A stretch of 64,000 nucleotides of DNA, from positions 62,001-126,000 of the forward strand of contig NZ_JAGSCS010000004.1 in the NCBI RefSeq assembly GCF_018128025.1. Reading direction: 5' to 3'. The notes beneath the pieces were generated by a model. The model did not search any database, had not been told where the DNA came from, and saw only the letters and a program-made list of their open reading frames with translations. This document shows, piece after piece, positions 26,396 to 34,737 of this stretch. Within the stretch, counting starts at the first letter, position 1, and every line of letters begins with the position of its first letter. This stretch comes from Proteiniclasticum sediminis (GTDB taxonomy: Bacteria; Bacillota; Clostridia; Clostridiales; Clostridiaceae). The position numbers were made by a program, and so were the translations under genes.

Positions 26396-29300
26396 TTATT
26401 CCACAGATTTCAGGGACTCCACCATGTCAATCTTCTTTAGCTTCGAGGACATGAAGAGATTGACGATGAAGGAGAAGAAGAGGGTCAGGGCGATGGAGAG
26501 GCCGTAGGAAAGGAGGGAGATTTTCCGCCCGAACATCATGTTGTCCACCTCCATGGTGTTCATGACAAACTGATGCATGGTGAGCCCCAGCACCAGCCCC
26601 AGGAGGGTGCCGATGAGGGTGAGGAAGAAGTTCTCCCGGTACACATAGGAAGACACCTCCGGGTCCCGGAAGCCCAGGACCTTGATGGTGGCAATTTCCC
26701 GAATCCGCTCCGTGATGTTGATGTTGGTGAGGTTGTAGAGGACCACAAAGGCCAGGGCCCCTGCAGCCAGAATGAGGATGAGGATCACGTAGTCCAGGGA
26801 TGACAGGCTCTTGCCGAAATCCTCCCGCATGGACTCCACCAGGAAAGTCCCCTGAACCTCCTCATGGGCCAGAAGGCTCGCATTGAGCTCGCTTTCCGGC
26901 GTCGTCTCGGGATTCTTCAGGGTAAAGATCCCCGTATTCAGCGCCGGACTCTTCCGGGTCACCTCATCATAGGCTTCCCGGTCCATGAAGATATAGTGGG
27001 CCAGATAGTTTTCCGCAATGCCGGCCACCTGAAGACGATAGGTGTGGTTTTCCGGATCCCGGTAGAGGATGGTGCTCCCCACCTGAACCTGAAGAAGGTT
27101 AGCCAGTTTCTCCGAAATCACCGCGCCGGAGGCCGGCAGTTCCAGTTTTTTCTGGCTCACTCGGTCCCGGAGGGTGAAGAAGTGTTCAAAATTCCCGGTA
27201 TTCTCCGGCACCATGAGGTTCACGGCAAACTCCCGGCGCTGGCCCTCTTTGTACACCGTCACGGTCTCGCTGAGCATGGCGCTGTAGTCGGCGATAAAGT
27301 CATTTTTCCCCAGAATAGCCTTCAGATCCGGGGCTTTTTCCCCTTCGTCCTTCAGGACCACCAAGCCGTCATAGAGGAAGATCTCATCGAACTGCTTGCC
27401 CATGATGGCATTGACGGAGTCCCGAATGCCAAAGCCCGTGACCAGGAGCGCCGTGCATCCGCTGATGCCGATGACCGTCATGAGGAACCGCTTCTTGTAG
27501 CGGAAAATGTTCCGGAAGGTCACCTTGTAGGAGAAACTGAGACGTTTCCAAAGCGGCGTGATCCGCTCCAGAAGAATTCGCTTGCCGGGCTTGGGGGCTT
27601 TCGGCTGCATGAGGTTCGCCGGCGTCTCCTGAAGCTCGCTTAACGTGGCAAAAAGGCTGGCGGACATGGTGGTCAGCACCGCGATGCCCGTGGACAGAAG
27701 GGCCAGATCCCCATGGAAGGGCGCCATGACATAGGGCGTGTCATACATGGCCCCATAGACGGTGATGATGGCCCGGGGGAAGAGCTGGAAGCCCACCAGG
27801 AAGCCGATGATGCTTCCGGAAAGACTGGCCAGGAGAGAATAGGTGAGATACTTGGAGGCGATGGTGCCGGTTTTATAGCCCAAGGCCTTCAGCGTCCCGA
27901 TTTGCACCCGGTCCTCCTCCACCATGCGGGTCATGGTGGTGAGGCAAACCAGGGCGGCCACCAGGAAGAAAAAGAGCGGGAAGATTTTCGCCACGGCGCC
28001 TAAACGGTCCGCGTCAGTGCCCAGGCTGGCATAGCCGGGAAAGCCTTCCCGGTCGAAGACAAACCACTCCGCGGGCAGTTCCAGGAGCTGGCGCTCCGCG
28101 TCCTTGATCTCCAAGTCCGCTTCATCGAGTTTCGCCAGGGCATCGGCCTTTTCCTGGGCAAAGGTGGCCTTCCCCTCCTCCAGATCCTGACGGGCCTTCG
28201 CTAGGTCCTCCCAGCCCTGAAAGAGGGATTCCTGAAACTCGGCCTTGGCCTCCTTCAGGGTTTGTTCACCGGACCGAAGCTTTTCCTCGTTCTCCGCCAG
28301 GGTCTTGGCTGAGGCTTTCAAGGTGGCATCCGTGGCCTCCAGCTGGGCTTTCGAGGCTTCCAGGGTCAGCTTTCCCGCCTCATAGGCCTGAAGTCCCTCG
28401 GTGTAGAGGGTACGGTTTGCCTCCACCTGGGCTAGACTTTCCGCATAGCTTTCCTCGCCAGCCGTAAGCTGGGTCTTGGCCTGAAGATGCTGGGCCTCCA
28501 GATCCCCAAGGGCACTGTCCAGGGCTCCGCGCAAAATATCCGTACTCCCTGGGGTTTCCGGAGTCACGGTCTGTTCCAGGGTATCCGCTAGCTCTGGTAG
28601 AATCTGGCGAAGTCCTGCCAAAAAGGCCTGATAAGCCTCCACCGTCATGGTGGAGGTGGCCGGAAGACTCTCCCGAAGGACCTGGAGCCCTTCCAAAGCG
28701 CCCTCCAGCTGGGCGATGCTGACGATGGCCTGGTCCAGTTCCTGCCGGGCGGCGGCGAGCTCCGCCTCTGCCGCGGCCAGCTGCACGCCGGCGGCATCCA
28801 GTTCCTGTTTTTTGAGGGTGAGCTCCGCAAAGCCTGCCTCCACCTGCTTCACCCCGTCTGCCCACTGGGCATACCCATCGGCATAGGCGGCTTTTCCTTC
28901 CGCCAGGGCTCGTTTGCCTTCTTCCAGTTTCTTTTCCTGATCGGCAAATTCCTTCGTATACTTAATTTCATTGTCCTTCAGGGTCTTCTCCCCGGAAAGG
29001 ATCTCCGCCTCCGCATCCCGGAGCTTCTTTTCGCCATCGGCCAGCTCCTGCTCCGCTTTGGCCCGGTTTTCCAGAAGGGTTGCCCGGCCATCCTCCAGCT
29101 CCTGCTTCAGCGCTTCCGTTTCCCGGGCCATGGCAGTTTTTCCGATCTCCTCCAGGGCGTTCAGCGTGGGTTCATGATAGCTTTTGTACCTTTCGCTGTA
29201 TGCCGTGAGAATATCGGACAGTTTCGTCTTCACATAGAGCTCATTGGGTTTTTCCAGGGCGAAGTCCTGGGGCTGAATGTAACCGTAATAGGCCACGGAG

Positions 29301-29884
29301 CCGTCGCCGATGTTGGTTTGGCCCCGCTCAAAGGTGATGTAGAGGGGGGAGTTCAGAAAGCCCACCACGGTGTACTCCGTGCGGGTAAAAGATTCCGACA
29401 CCTCTTCGCCTTCGGGTAGGGAAAGAGAGATCTTGTCCCCCACCTGGACGTCCTGATAGAGGCGCAAAGAGTCCTCCAGAAGGATTTCTCCGGAAGCTTG
29501 GGGGAGCCTCCCCTCGGTGACCAGGGGGAGATTGATTTCGGAAGAGGTGCTGTAGAGGCGGATGATGGCACTTTCACTTTCCTTGAAGCCCAAAAATGCA
29601 TCCTTCATGTAGCCCGCTTCCATATAGAGGACCTCGGGTTCCGCCTTCACGTTCTCCAGATCCTCCGGGGTAAAGCCCAAGGGAGAAATGGCGCGGAAGT
29701 TCGCCAGCTGATAGTCCTTGAAGTAGGTATCCGCCGACAGCACCATATCGGGCTTTGTGGCGTTGATCCCCGCAAAAAAACCCACCCCCAGGGCCGTCAT
29801 GGCCAGGATGGAAAGAAAACGGGCTTTGGATTTGGAGATGGCCCGGGTCAGATCCTTGTAAAATGCCTGATTCCGCATTACCAC
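26396..29884 (-). CDS. FtsX-type ABC transporter permease with a long extracytoplasmic coiled coil
   Basis: 1162 residues. One membrane helix near residue 20-40, then a MacB-like extracytoplasmic domain. A long alpha-helical coiled coil spans about 240-630 (repeats such as AEQELADGEKKLRDAEAEI and LEEGKRALAEGKAAYADG). An FtsX domain with three helices follows at about 665-800, a second soluble domain, and a second FtsX domain with three helices at about 1035-1150. This double-FtsX plan is common in Firmicutes lipoprotein, peptide or lipid export systems; the substrate is not known. The gene overlaps the ATPase gene by 7 bp. Confidence 0.85.
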   Translation of the reverse strand: MVMRNQAFYKDLTRAISKSKARFLSILAMTALGVGFFAGINATKPDMVLSADTYFKDYQLANFRAISPLGFTPEDLENVKAEPEVLYMEAGYMKDAFLGFKESESAIIRLYSTSSEINLPLVTEGRLPQASGEILLEDSLRLYQDVQVGDKISLSLPEGEEVSESFTRTEYTVVGFLNSPLYITFERGQTNIGDGSVAYYGYIQPQDFALEKPNELYVKTKLSDILTAYSERYKSYHEPTLNALEEIGKTAMARETEALKQELEDGRATLLENRAKAEQELADGEKKLRDAEAEILSGEKTLKDNEIKYTKEFADQEKKLEEGKRALAEGKAAYADGYAQWADGVKQVEAGFAELTLKKQELDAAGVQLAAAEAELAAARQELDQAIVSIAQLEGALEGLQVLRESLPATSTMTVEAYQAFLAGLRQILPELADTLEQTVTPETPGSTDILRGALDSALGDLEAQHLQAKTQLTAGEESYAESLAQVEANRTLYTEGLQAYEAGKLTLEASKAQLEATDATLKASAKTLAENEEKLRSGEQTLKEAKAEFQESLFQGWEDLAKARQDLEEGKATFAQEKADALAKLDEADLEIKDAERQLLELPAEWFVFDREGFPGYASLGTDADRLGAVAKIFPLFFFLVAALVCLTTMTRMVEEDRVQIGTLKALGYKTGTIASKYLTYSLLASLSGSIIGFLVGFQLFPRAIITVYGAMYDTPYVMAPFHGDLALLSTGIAVLTTMSASLFATLSELQETPANLMQPKAPKPGKRILLERITPLWKRLSFSYKVTFRNIFRYKKRFLMTVIGISGCTALLVTGFGIRDSVNAIMGKQFDEIFLYDGLVVLKDEGEKAPDLKAILGKNDFIADYSAMLSETVTVYKEGQRREFAVNLMVPENTGNFEHFFTLRDRVSQKKLELPASGAVISEKLANLLQVQVGSTILYRDPENHTYRLQVAGIAENYLAHYIFMDREAYDEVTRKSPALNTGIFTLKNPETTPESELNASLLAHEEVQGTFLVESMREDFGKSLSSLDYVILILILAAGALAFVVLYNLTNINITERIREIATIKVLGFRDPEVSSYVYRENFFLTLIGTLLGLVLGLTMHQFVMNTMEVDNMMFGRKISLLSYGLSIALTLFFSFIVNLFMSSKLKKIDMVESLKSVE

Positions 29885-30579
29885 TCAATCCTTTCCACCG
29901 GCACCGGATTATCGTTGATGATGAACTGCCGGACTTTCCCGTTCTTCATTTTGATGACCTTGTCCGCCATGTCCGTCAGGGCGGCATTATGGGTGATGAC
30001 CACCACAGTCATCTCCTGCTTTCGGCAGGTGTCATGGAGAAGCTTCAGAATGGCTTTACCCGTCTGGTCATCCAGGGCGCCCGTGGGCTCGTCGCAGAGG
30101 AGGAGCTTCGGATTCTTGGCCAGGGCCCGGGCGATGGCTACGCGCTGCTGCTCGCCGCCGGAAAGCTGAGCCGGAAAATTCCCCGCTCGGTCTTTGAGCC
30201 CCACCATTTCCAGCACTTCCAGGGCATTGAGGGGATTCTTGGAGATCTGGGAGGCCAGCTCCACATTCTCCAGGGCCGTGAGGTTCTGTACCAGATTATA
30301 GAACTGGAACACAAAGCCGATGTCGTAGCGACGGTACTCCGTCAGCTCCTTGCGGCCATAAAGACTGATGTCCCGGCCGTCCACGGTGATGCTTCCGCCA
30401 TCGGCGGAGTCCATGCCCCCGAGAAGATTCAGCACCGTGGTCTTGCCGGCCCCGGAGGCCCCCACCACCACGGCGAAGTCTCCCTTTTCAATATCAAAAT
30501 CCACCCCGTCCACCGCGGTGATGGTGACTTCTCCCATACGATAATGTTTCTGCACATTGCTTAGTTCAATAAATGGCAT
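29878..30579 (-). CDS. ABC transporter ATP-binding protein, MacB/LolD type
   Basis: 233 residues from ATG 30579 (AGGTGAG 4 bp upstream; a GTG three codons earlier is less well placed). Walker A GASGAGKTT, signature LSGGEQQR, Walker B LLLCDEPTGALD and switch VITHN are all intact. It supplies ATP hydrolysis to the FtsX permease encoded next. First gene of a three-gene operon with the permease and TetR repressor. Confidence 0.93.
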   Translation of the reverse strand: MPFIELSNVQKHYRMGEVTITAVDGVDFDIEKGDFAVVVGASGAGKTTVLNLLGGMDSADGGSITVDGRDISLYGRKELTEYRRYDIGFVFQFYNLVQNLTALENVELASQISKNPLNALEVLEMVGLKDRAGNFPAQLSGGEQQRVAIARALAKNPKLLLCDEPTGALDDQTGKAILKLLHDTCRKQEMTVVVITHNAALTDMADKVIKMKNGKVRQFIINDNPVPVERIEW

Positions 30580-30611
30580 ATTTCTCACCTGTTTCCTTGA
30601 TTTGTACTCTT

Positions 30612-30639
30612 ATTTTACCACTGACTGACCGTAAGTCAA
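30612..30639 (-). promoter_or_regulatory. Promoter with TetR-type operator for the ABC operon
   Basis: On the minus strand a -35 TTGACT (30639-30634) and a -10 TAAAAT (30617-30612) lie 16 bp apart. The 17-bp near-palindrome TGACTGACCGTAAGTCA (30622-30638) covers the -35 and spacer, which would block RNA polymerase when bound. Confidence 0.7.
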
Positions 30640-30838
30640 TTAACTTTCCCCTAAGGATTCGTCCCCTGGTTTTCGCCCAAATCCCCTCGATTTCTCCCGT
30701 TTTCCCCCGGGGAGATTCGGTTGTGCAAATGGGAGGGGAACGGTATAATGAACCTAACATCAAAAATTTCAGAATTGGACACAAAAAGTTCCCCCACTGT
30801 GGGCAGAAAGCCCCCCGGGGAAGAAGGAGCGATTGATT

Positions 30839-31759
30839 ATGGAAGGAAAACTGAGACTGGGTCTCGTGGGTCTGGGATCCATCTGCCGAAAAGCCTACAT
30901 GCCGGTTCTCGTCCGGCAAAAAGACTGGACCCTCGCCGGCTGCTACAGCCGGACCCCGGAAAAGCGGGAGGCTTTCAGCGAAGAGTTCCACATCCCTGCC
31001 TTTGACTCCCTGGAGGACCTGGCCAGTGCTGTGGATGCCGTCATCCTCAACACCAGCACCGCCAGCCACTTTGAAGTGGCCCGGTTCTTTCTGGAAAAGG
31101 GAATCCCGGTCCTCATCGACAAACCCCTGGCCAGCACGGTGGAAGAATGCGAAAAGCTGATTTTCTCCAGCGTTCACAATAAAGCTCTCCTCATGGTGAA
31201 CTTTAACCGGCGCTATGCGCCCCTCTACCGTATGCTGAAGGAGAACATCACGGCCACCTCGGTGATCCGTCTGGTGAAAAACCGATCCGGCCGCAAGGGC
31301 CCGGAAACCGCAGAGTTCACCCTCAACGATGACTACATCCATCTGGTGGACACGGCCCGGTGGTTCTTCGACGGAAAGCTCATTCTGGTGGACGGCGATG
31401 TGGCGGTGAACAGCGACAACTTCCTGATCTACGCCAACCACTATTACCGAAGCCCCGAAGGCTGCCGCATTGAAACACTGCTCCACCGGGATTCGGGAAA
31501 AACCACGGAGATCATCGAAATCATCAACGAGGGCAAGACCCTCCGCGTCATCGATATGGCCACCCTGGAAATCGAAGAAAACAATGAACGAAGAACCATT
31601 ACCCCTGGCTCCTGGTCCACCGTGGAGAAAACCCGGGGCTTTGAGGATGCCATCCTGCACTTTGTCAAAGCGGTCCTCGAGAGTACCGAGACCGAATCCT
31701 CGGGCAAAGAAGCCCTGGCCACCCAGCGGGTCATGGACACCATCATCCACTGCAACTAA
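30839..31759 (+). CDS. Gfo/Idh/MocA-family NAD(P)-dependent oxidoreductase
   Basis: 306 residues from ATG 30839 (AAGGAG upstream). The Rossmann start LRLGLVGLGSICRKAYMPVL and the family motif DKPLASTVEECE are clear. A catalytic-type histidine is likely in NDDYIHLVDTARWF. Members act on sugars, inositols or related compounds, or reduce biliverdin; nothing here points to the substrate. It is followed 40 bp later by a small gene of unknown function with which it probably shares a transcript. Confidence 0.82.
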   Translation: MEGKLRLGLVGLGSICRKAYMPVLVRQKDWTLAGCYSRTPEKREAFSEEFHIPAFDSLEDLASAVDAVILNTSTASHFEVARFFLEKGIPVLIDKPLASTVEECEKLIFSSVHNKALLMVNFNRRYAPLYRMLKENITATSVIRLVKNRSGRKGPETAEFTLNDDYIHLVDTARWFFDGKLILVDGDVAVNSDNFLIYANHYYRSPEGCRIETLLHRDSGKTTEIIEIINEGKTLRVIDMATLEIEENNERRTITPGSWSTVEKTRGFEDAILHFVKAVLESTETESSGKEALATQRVMDTIIHCN

Positions 31760-31799
31760 CCCAGCAGAAGACCAACATTCAACATTAAAGGAGCAAATC

Positions 31800-32027
31800 A
31801 TGGAACAGGGACAACTGAAATTCAAAACCTTTATTTTGGAACGGGTAGGCGAAGGCCATCAGGAAGAAGCCACCGCCCTCTTGGAAGGAAATTTTGCGAA
31901 ACAGCGCGAAGGTACCTTTACTCCAGCCGATGCCCTAGCCTTCGGAACAGAAATTTTTCCTCTCCTGAAACCGGAGCATCTGACAGAGGTCAAAGCCATC
32001 CTCACCCAGTTTTCTCAGGGCCGTTAA
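31800..32027 (+). CDS. Small protein of unknown function
   Basis: 75 residues from ATG 31800 with a strong AAAGGAG site. No family recognised. It is mostly helical by eye, with no membrane segment or cysteine: MEQGQLKFKTFILERVGEGHQ, then ADALAFGTEIFPLLKPEHL. It lies 40 bp after the oxidoreductase gene and just ahead of a strong terminator, so it is probably co-transcribed. Confidence 0.65.
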   Translation: MEQGQLKFKTFILERVGEGHQEEATALLEGNFAKQREGTFTPADALAFGTEIFPLLKPEHLTEVKAILTQFSQGR

Positions 32028-32040
32028 TCCATAATATAGA

Positions 32041-32087
32041 AGAGCAGCAAAGTCTGTCCCAAAAAGGACAGTCTCTGCTGCTCTTTT
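32041..32087 (+). terminator. Terminator after the oxidoreductase operon
   Basis: Stem AGAGCAGCA/TGCTGCTCT with an inner CTGTCC/GGACAG pairing and a TTTT tail, 13 bp after the stop codon. Confidence 0.9.
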
Positions 32088-32099
32088 ATAGTCCCCATG

Positions 32100-32404
32100 A
32101 TCATGACTTCACGCTGTGGGTCATCTTTTGGGTCTGGAAGGATGCATTGTAAAGAAAACCTGGTGTTTAAAAAGTTCTTTCACTAGGGGATGTAATCTAG
32201 GATTAATAAATTTCAATCCAGTAATCATGATGTTCGATTGAAAAGATGAGTTACTCCTACGCTTCCATGAAATCCTTCTTAAAAAGCTTCCCCCCCCCTC
32301 GCAATTGAAAACGCCAAAGGCAAATATGTGTGACACCTGTTTCCTTTATCCTGATCCTCATCTAAGTCAAAGGTGTCTGATTCCTGATTTTGTGGTTTTA
32401 ACAG
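32100..32404. other. AT-rich gap, no gene seen
   Basis: No coding region is supported here. It holds a run of eight C (within 32289-32299) and a 7-bp inverted repeat GACACCT (32332-32338)/AGGTGTC (32371-32377). That repeat could be the remains of a small mobile element or a weak hairpin behind the TOPRIM gene. The composition change marks the left edge of the cassette that follows. Confidence 0.5.
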
Positions 32405-33130
32405 TCAAATCCCTTTAAGCTGCTGAAAGCATTTGGCTAGGACCATTGAATCTTCCCACTTAACTGACTTAAGCTGCTCGTCAATAAATGAAAACACCTT
32501 TTCTGGCGACTGGATTGCCCAAGTCACTCCTAGGTATGACTTTAACTTCAATCGTTGAGTCGCTAAATAACGCTTGGCCAATGGTTGTATTTTATCCACA
32601 AACTCTTTGCTCTGCGTTACAATTTCCCGGTCTTCAACCTGCTCAGAGATGGCTTCTAAAAGTAATGTTTCTAATGCTCCTTGGCTCCCCAAGGGAATTA
32701 AAAGCATGAGAACATCCACTTCAACTTTCATTTGATAGCTGTTGGTGTAATGATTCATGACCCAGGAGTTATTTTTCACCTCCGTGATTATTGGTGTAAA
32801 CCAACGACGCAGATCCGTGATCATCTCTTCTTCACTCTTTTGATCCCGATCTGTGACCACCGCAATCTTTGAAAATGCATCCGAGTCTATTATGGCAGGA
32901 AGGAGCTTCTCCGAAAAAAAGCTTCTGAATTTATCTCTTCCTCCCACACCACAGATCAGTAGAAATTCATTATCTTTCTTGTACCAGTATGCTGACTCGC
33001 CTTTTGCATCATCCGCTTTGATATTTATATTCTTTAATGGTTGATGATAAGCCCACCCACAGGTTTTCTGAAGATAATAACTGAGCAGAATAGCATCTGT
33101 TTTCCCCTCACACAGGATTAACTTGTTCAT
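32405..33130 (-). CDS. TOPRIM-domain (DUF3226-like) protein, putative defence effector
   Basis: 241 residues. The start MNKLILCEGKTDAILLSYYL carries the TOPRIM glutamate (Glu8), and VVTDRDQKSEEE carries the DxD pair (Asp94, Asp96). These are the metal-binding residues of OLD-type nucleases and TOPRIM enzymes. The remainder is helical. Its start codon overlaps the ATPase stop by 4 bp (ATGA), so the two are made together. An ATPase plus a separate TOPRIM protein is the plan of PARIS (AriA/AriB), but the family here looks like DUF3226 rather than DUF4435. Nuclease activity is inference. More AT-rich than the surrounding genes. Confidence 0.7.
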   Translation of the reverse strand: MNKLILCEGKTDAILLSYYLQKTCGWAYHQPLKNINIKADDAKGESAYWYKKDNEFLLICGVGGRDKFRSFFSEKLLPAIIDSDAFSKIAVVTDRDQKSEEEMITDLRRWFTPIITEVKNNSWVMNHYTNSYQMKVEVDVLMLLIPLGSQGALETLLLEAISEQVEDREIVTQSKEFVDKIQPLAKRYLATQRLKLKSYLGVTWAIQSPEKVFSFIDEQLKSVKWEDSMVLAKCFQQLKGI

Positions 33131-34248
33131 AGTCGAACCTCAAACCCAAACTGATCACGATTCATAAATACACGCCGGCCTGGAAGTACCCTGGAGAGTG
33201 TCTTTGCATTTGCGTTCTCTTTTTTGAAGGTAATCACATTAATCGCATCCTGGTTACTTTGATGTTCATAGTCTTGGGTAGCCAAGAAACCATCTATGGC
33301 TTCGATACTATGGGTGGTCAGAAAGACTTGCACCTCAAACTCCAGGGATGCTTTGATCATGAATCGAAAAATATCATCATAATACTTGGCATGAATCGCC
33401 GTTTCAACTTCATCGATTAACAAGACCCCCCCACTGGCGCGTACAATTGCATCCGCGATGGCGATCACCTTCTTAATTCCGTCTCCGTAAGTGGATATCG
33501 GCATGTTCCCGAGAACCTCATGCTGAAGATATTCGACTGGTGCCAAACCTTGATCATTCTCTAAAATCAGAAGATCAGTGATCTGAGGATCAAAAAGCTG
33601 TAAAGCACGAATGCATATTCTCTTATAGGCATCATTCTTGATGATCCGGCTAAAAATGGATCCCCGCAGATGGTCAGTTGGAGAAAGATAGACCATATTG
33701 ATATCGCTATTCTTCTTGATTTCTCTTCCGAACGTAGACGAATATTGGTCAAACTCAATTTTCATTTGATCTCGAAAATGGTTCATTCCATACCTTAACT
33801 CGCCGTAAAATGCACTCATCTCATGAATTCCACTGTTAAGGTCTGCCAGCAGCCTATTGCGGTTGGAATTATTGACACGACTCATCATGGTTTGGGGATC
33901 GAGCATGATCATTTTTGTCTCACCCACCAGTTGGGTGAAGATCTCCTTCCCATGGTAGTTCGCTTTAACCGAAATCTCTAAACTCTCACCGTTTCGAGGA
34001 AAGAGGTTGAGAAAGCTCTCATAGGCTGAAACACTTCTGCTGAAGGAAAGGGACTCCCGTAATCGTGCTACTCTTAAAATGTTGGTGAAACTGCTCATAT
34101 TCTGCAAGAGGAGCATCGCTTCTAAGACTGTTGTCTTCCCGCTGTTATTATCTCCGGCGAAAATGTTGACATGATTAAACTGATCAATGAGTAACTGGTT
34201 GATCCCTCGAAAATGTGATATTTCCATGCTTTGAAGATGAATGGCCAT
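33127..34248 (-). CDS. AAA (ABC/OLD-like) ATPase, putative defence sensor
   Basis: 373 residues from ATG 34248. Walker A is NIFAGDNNSGKTT (about residue 32-40). A signature-like STYGDGIKKV lies near 255, Walker B GGVLLIDEVE near 285, and the switch histidine in LTTHSIEA. The start MEISHFRGI is typical of RecF/OLD/AAA15-type ATPases, which dimerise on ATP and often sense nucleic acids or phage proteins. The upstream XRE gene stop and this start overlap as TGATG, with GAGGGGGG as ribosome site. The TOPRIM partner follows with a 4-bp overlap. Confidence 0.85.
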   Translation of the reverse strand: MAIHLQSMEISHFRGINQLLIDQFNHVNIFAGDNNSGKTTVLEAMLLLQNMSSFTNILRVARLRESLSFSRSVSAYESFLNLFPRNGESLEISVKANYHGKEIFTQLVGETKMIMLDPQTMMSRVNNSNRNRLLADLNSGIHEMSAFYGELRYGMNHFRDQMKIEFDQYSSTFGREIKKNSDINMVYLSPTDHLRGSIFSRIIKNDAYKRICIRALQLFDPQITDLLILENDQGLAPVEYLQHEVLGNMPISTYGDGIKKVIAIADAIVRASGGVLLIDEVETAIHAKYYDDIFRFMIKASLEFEVQVFLTTHSIEAIDGFLATQDYEHQSNQDAINVITFKKENANAKTLSRVLPGRRVFMNRDQFGFEVRL

Positions 34249-34553
34249 CAATATCCCCCCTCTCGATCTTCAAATGTAATGATGACTCGCTTGCCTAGAC
34301 CGTCGGCTATTCGCTTTAAAACGGATAAGCTTGGTGTATAACTGCCATTTTCAATTCTGCTGAGATTTGCCTGAGAAACCCCAGAGATCTGCGCCAACTC
34401 TTTTTGTGTCATTCCTACTTGGTTTCGCGTTCTTGAGATAAGGTCCGACACTTCATTGGTAAGATTATATTCTTGAGGGAGGAAAACTTCATTGGGTTTT
34501 TCGAGCACCACTTCTTTTAGTGCTTGATCTAAAAATGATTGAAAGTCACTCAT
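34248..34553 (-). CDS. XRE-family helix-turn-helix regulator, HigA-like
   Basis: 101 residues. An N-terminal helix (SDFQSFLDQALKEV) like those of HigA-type antitoxins is followed by an XRE helix-turn-helix (MTQKELAQISGVSQANLSRIENGSYTPSLSVLKRIADGLG). GAGGT precedes the ATG. It is the first gene of the three-gene cassette, with two 18-bp operator-like repeats directly upstream, so it probably represses the cassette. No HigB toxin is present; the ATPase takes that place. Confidence 0.85.
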   Translation of the reverse strand: MSDFQSFLDQALKEVVLEKPNEVFLPQEYNLTNEVSDLISRTRNQVGMTQKELAQISGVSQANLSRIENGSYTPSLSVLKRIADGLGKRVIITFEDREGGY

Positions 34554-34591
34554 GATCTTACCTCACATTCACTGATTTCTTACCTCTAGAT

Positions 34592-34640
34592 TATGCTTAA
34601 TCCGGCATAAAATCAACAAAAATATGCTTAATTTAACATA
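34592..34640 (-). promoter_or_regulatory. Two tandem 18-bp operators at the promoter of the XRE/ATPase/TOPRIM cassette
   Basis: TATGCTTAATCCGGCATA (34592-34609) and TATGCTTAATTTAACATA (34623-34640) share 15 of 18 bases. Each has inverted ends (TATG...CATA), and their starts are 31 bp apart, about three helix turns. On the minus strand a -10 CATAAT falls inside the first and a -35 TTGTTG lies between the two, a classic repression layout. Confidence 0.7.
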
Positions 34641-34737
34641 TTTCGTGAGTTTTATTTTCTAAGTACGTCATCCTTTCATTTTCCCTGAAAATCAACGGAG
34701 CAGCTCTAAATTTTGAACTGCTCCGTTTGCATTATCT

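Noticed and set aside
30566-31825. Minus-strand open frame of 419 codons opposite the oxidoreductase gene
   Set aside because: The plus-strand product has a clear Rossmann fold and DKP motif; the minus-strand product is of shadow type.
34248-34553. HigBA-type toxin-antitoxin pair
   Set aside because: The XRE protein resembles HigA, but the adjoining gene is a large ATPase and not a HigB toxin, so it is read as the regulator of the ATPase/TOPRIM cassette.
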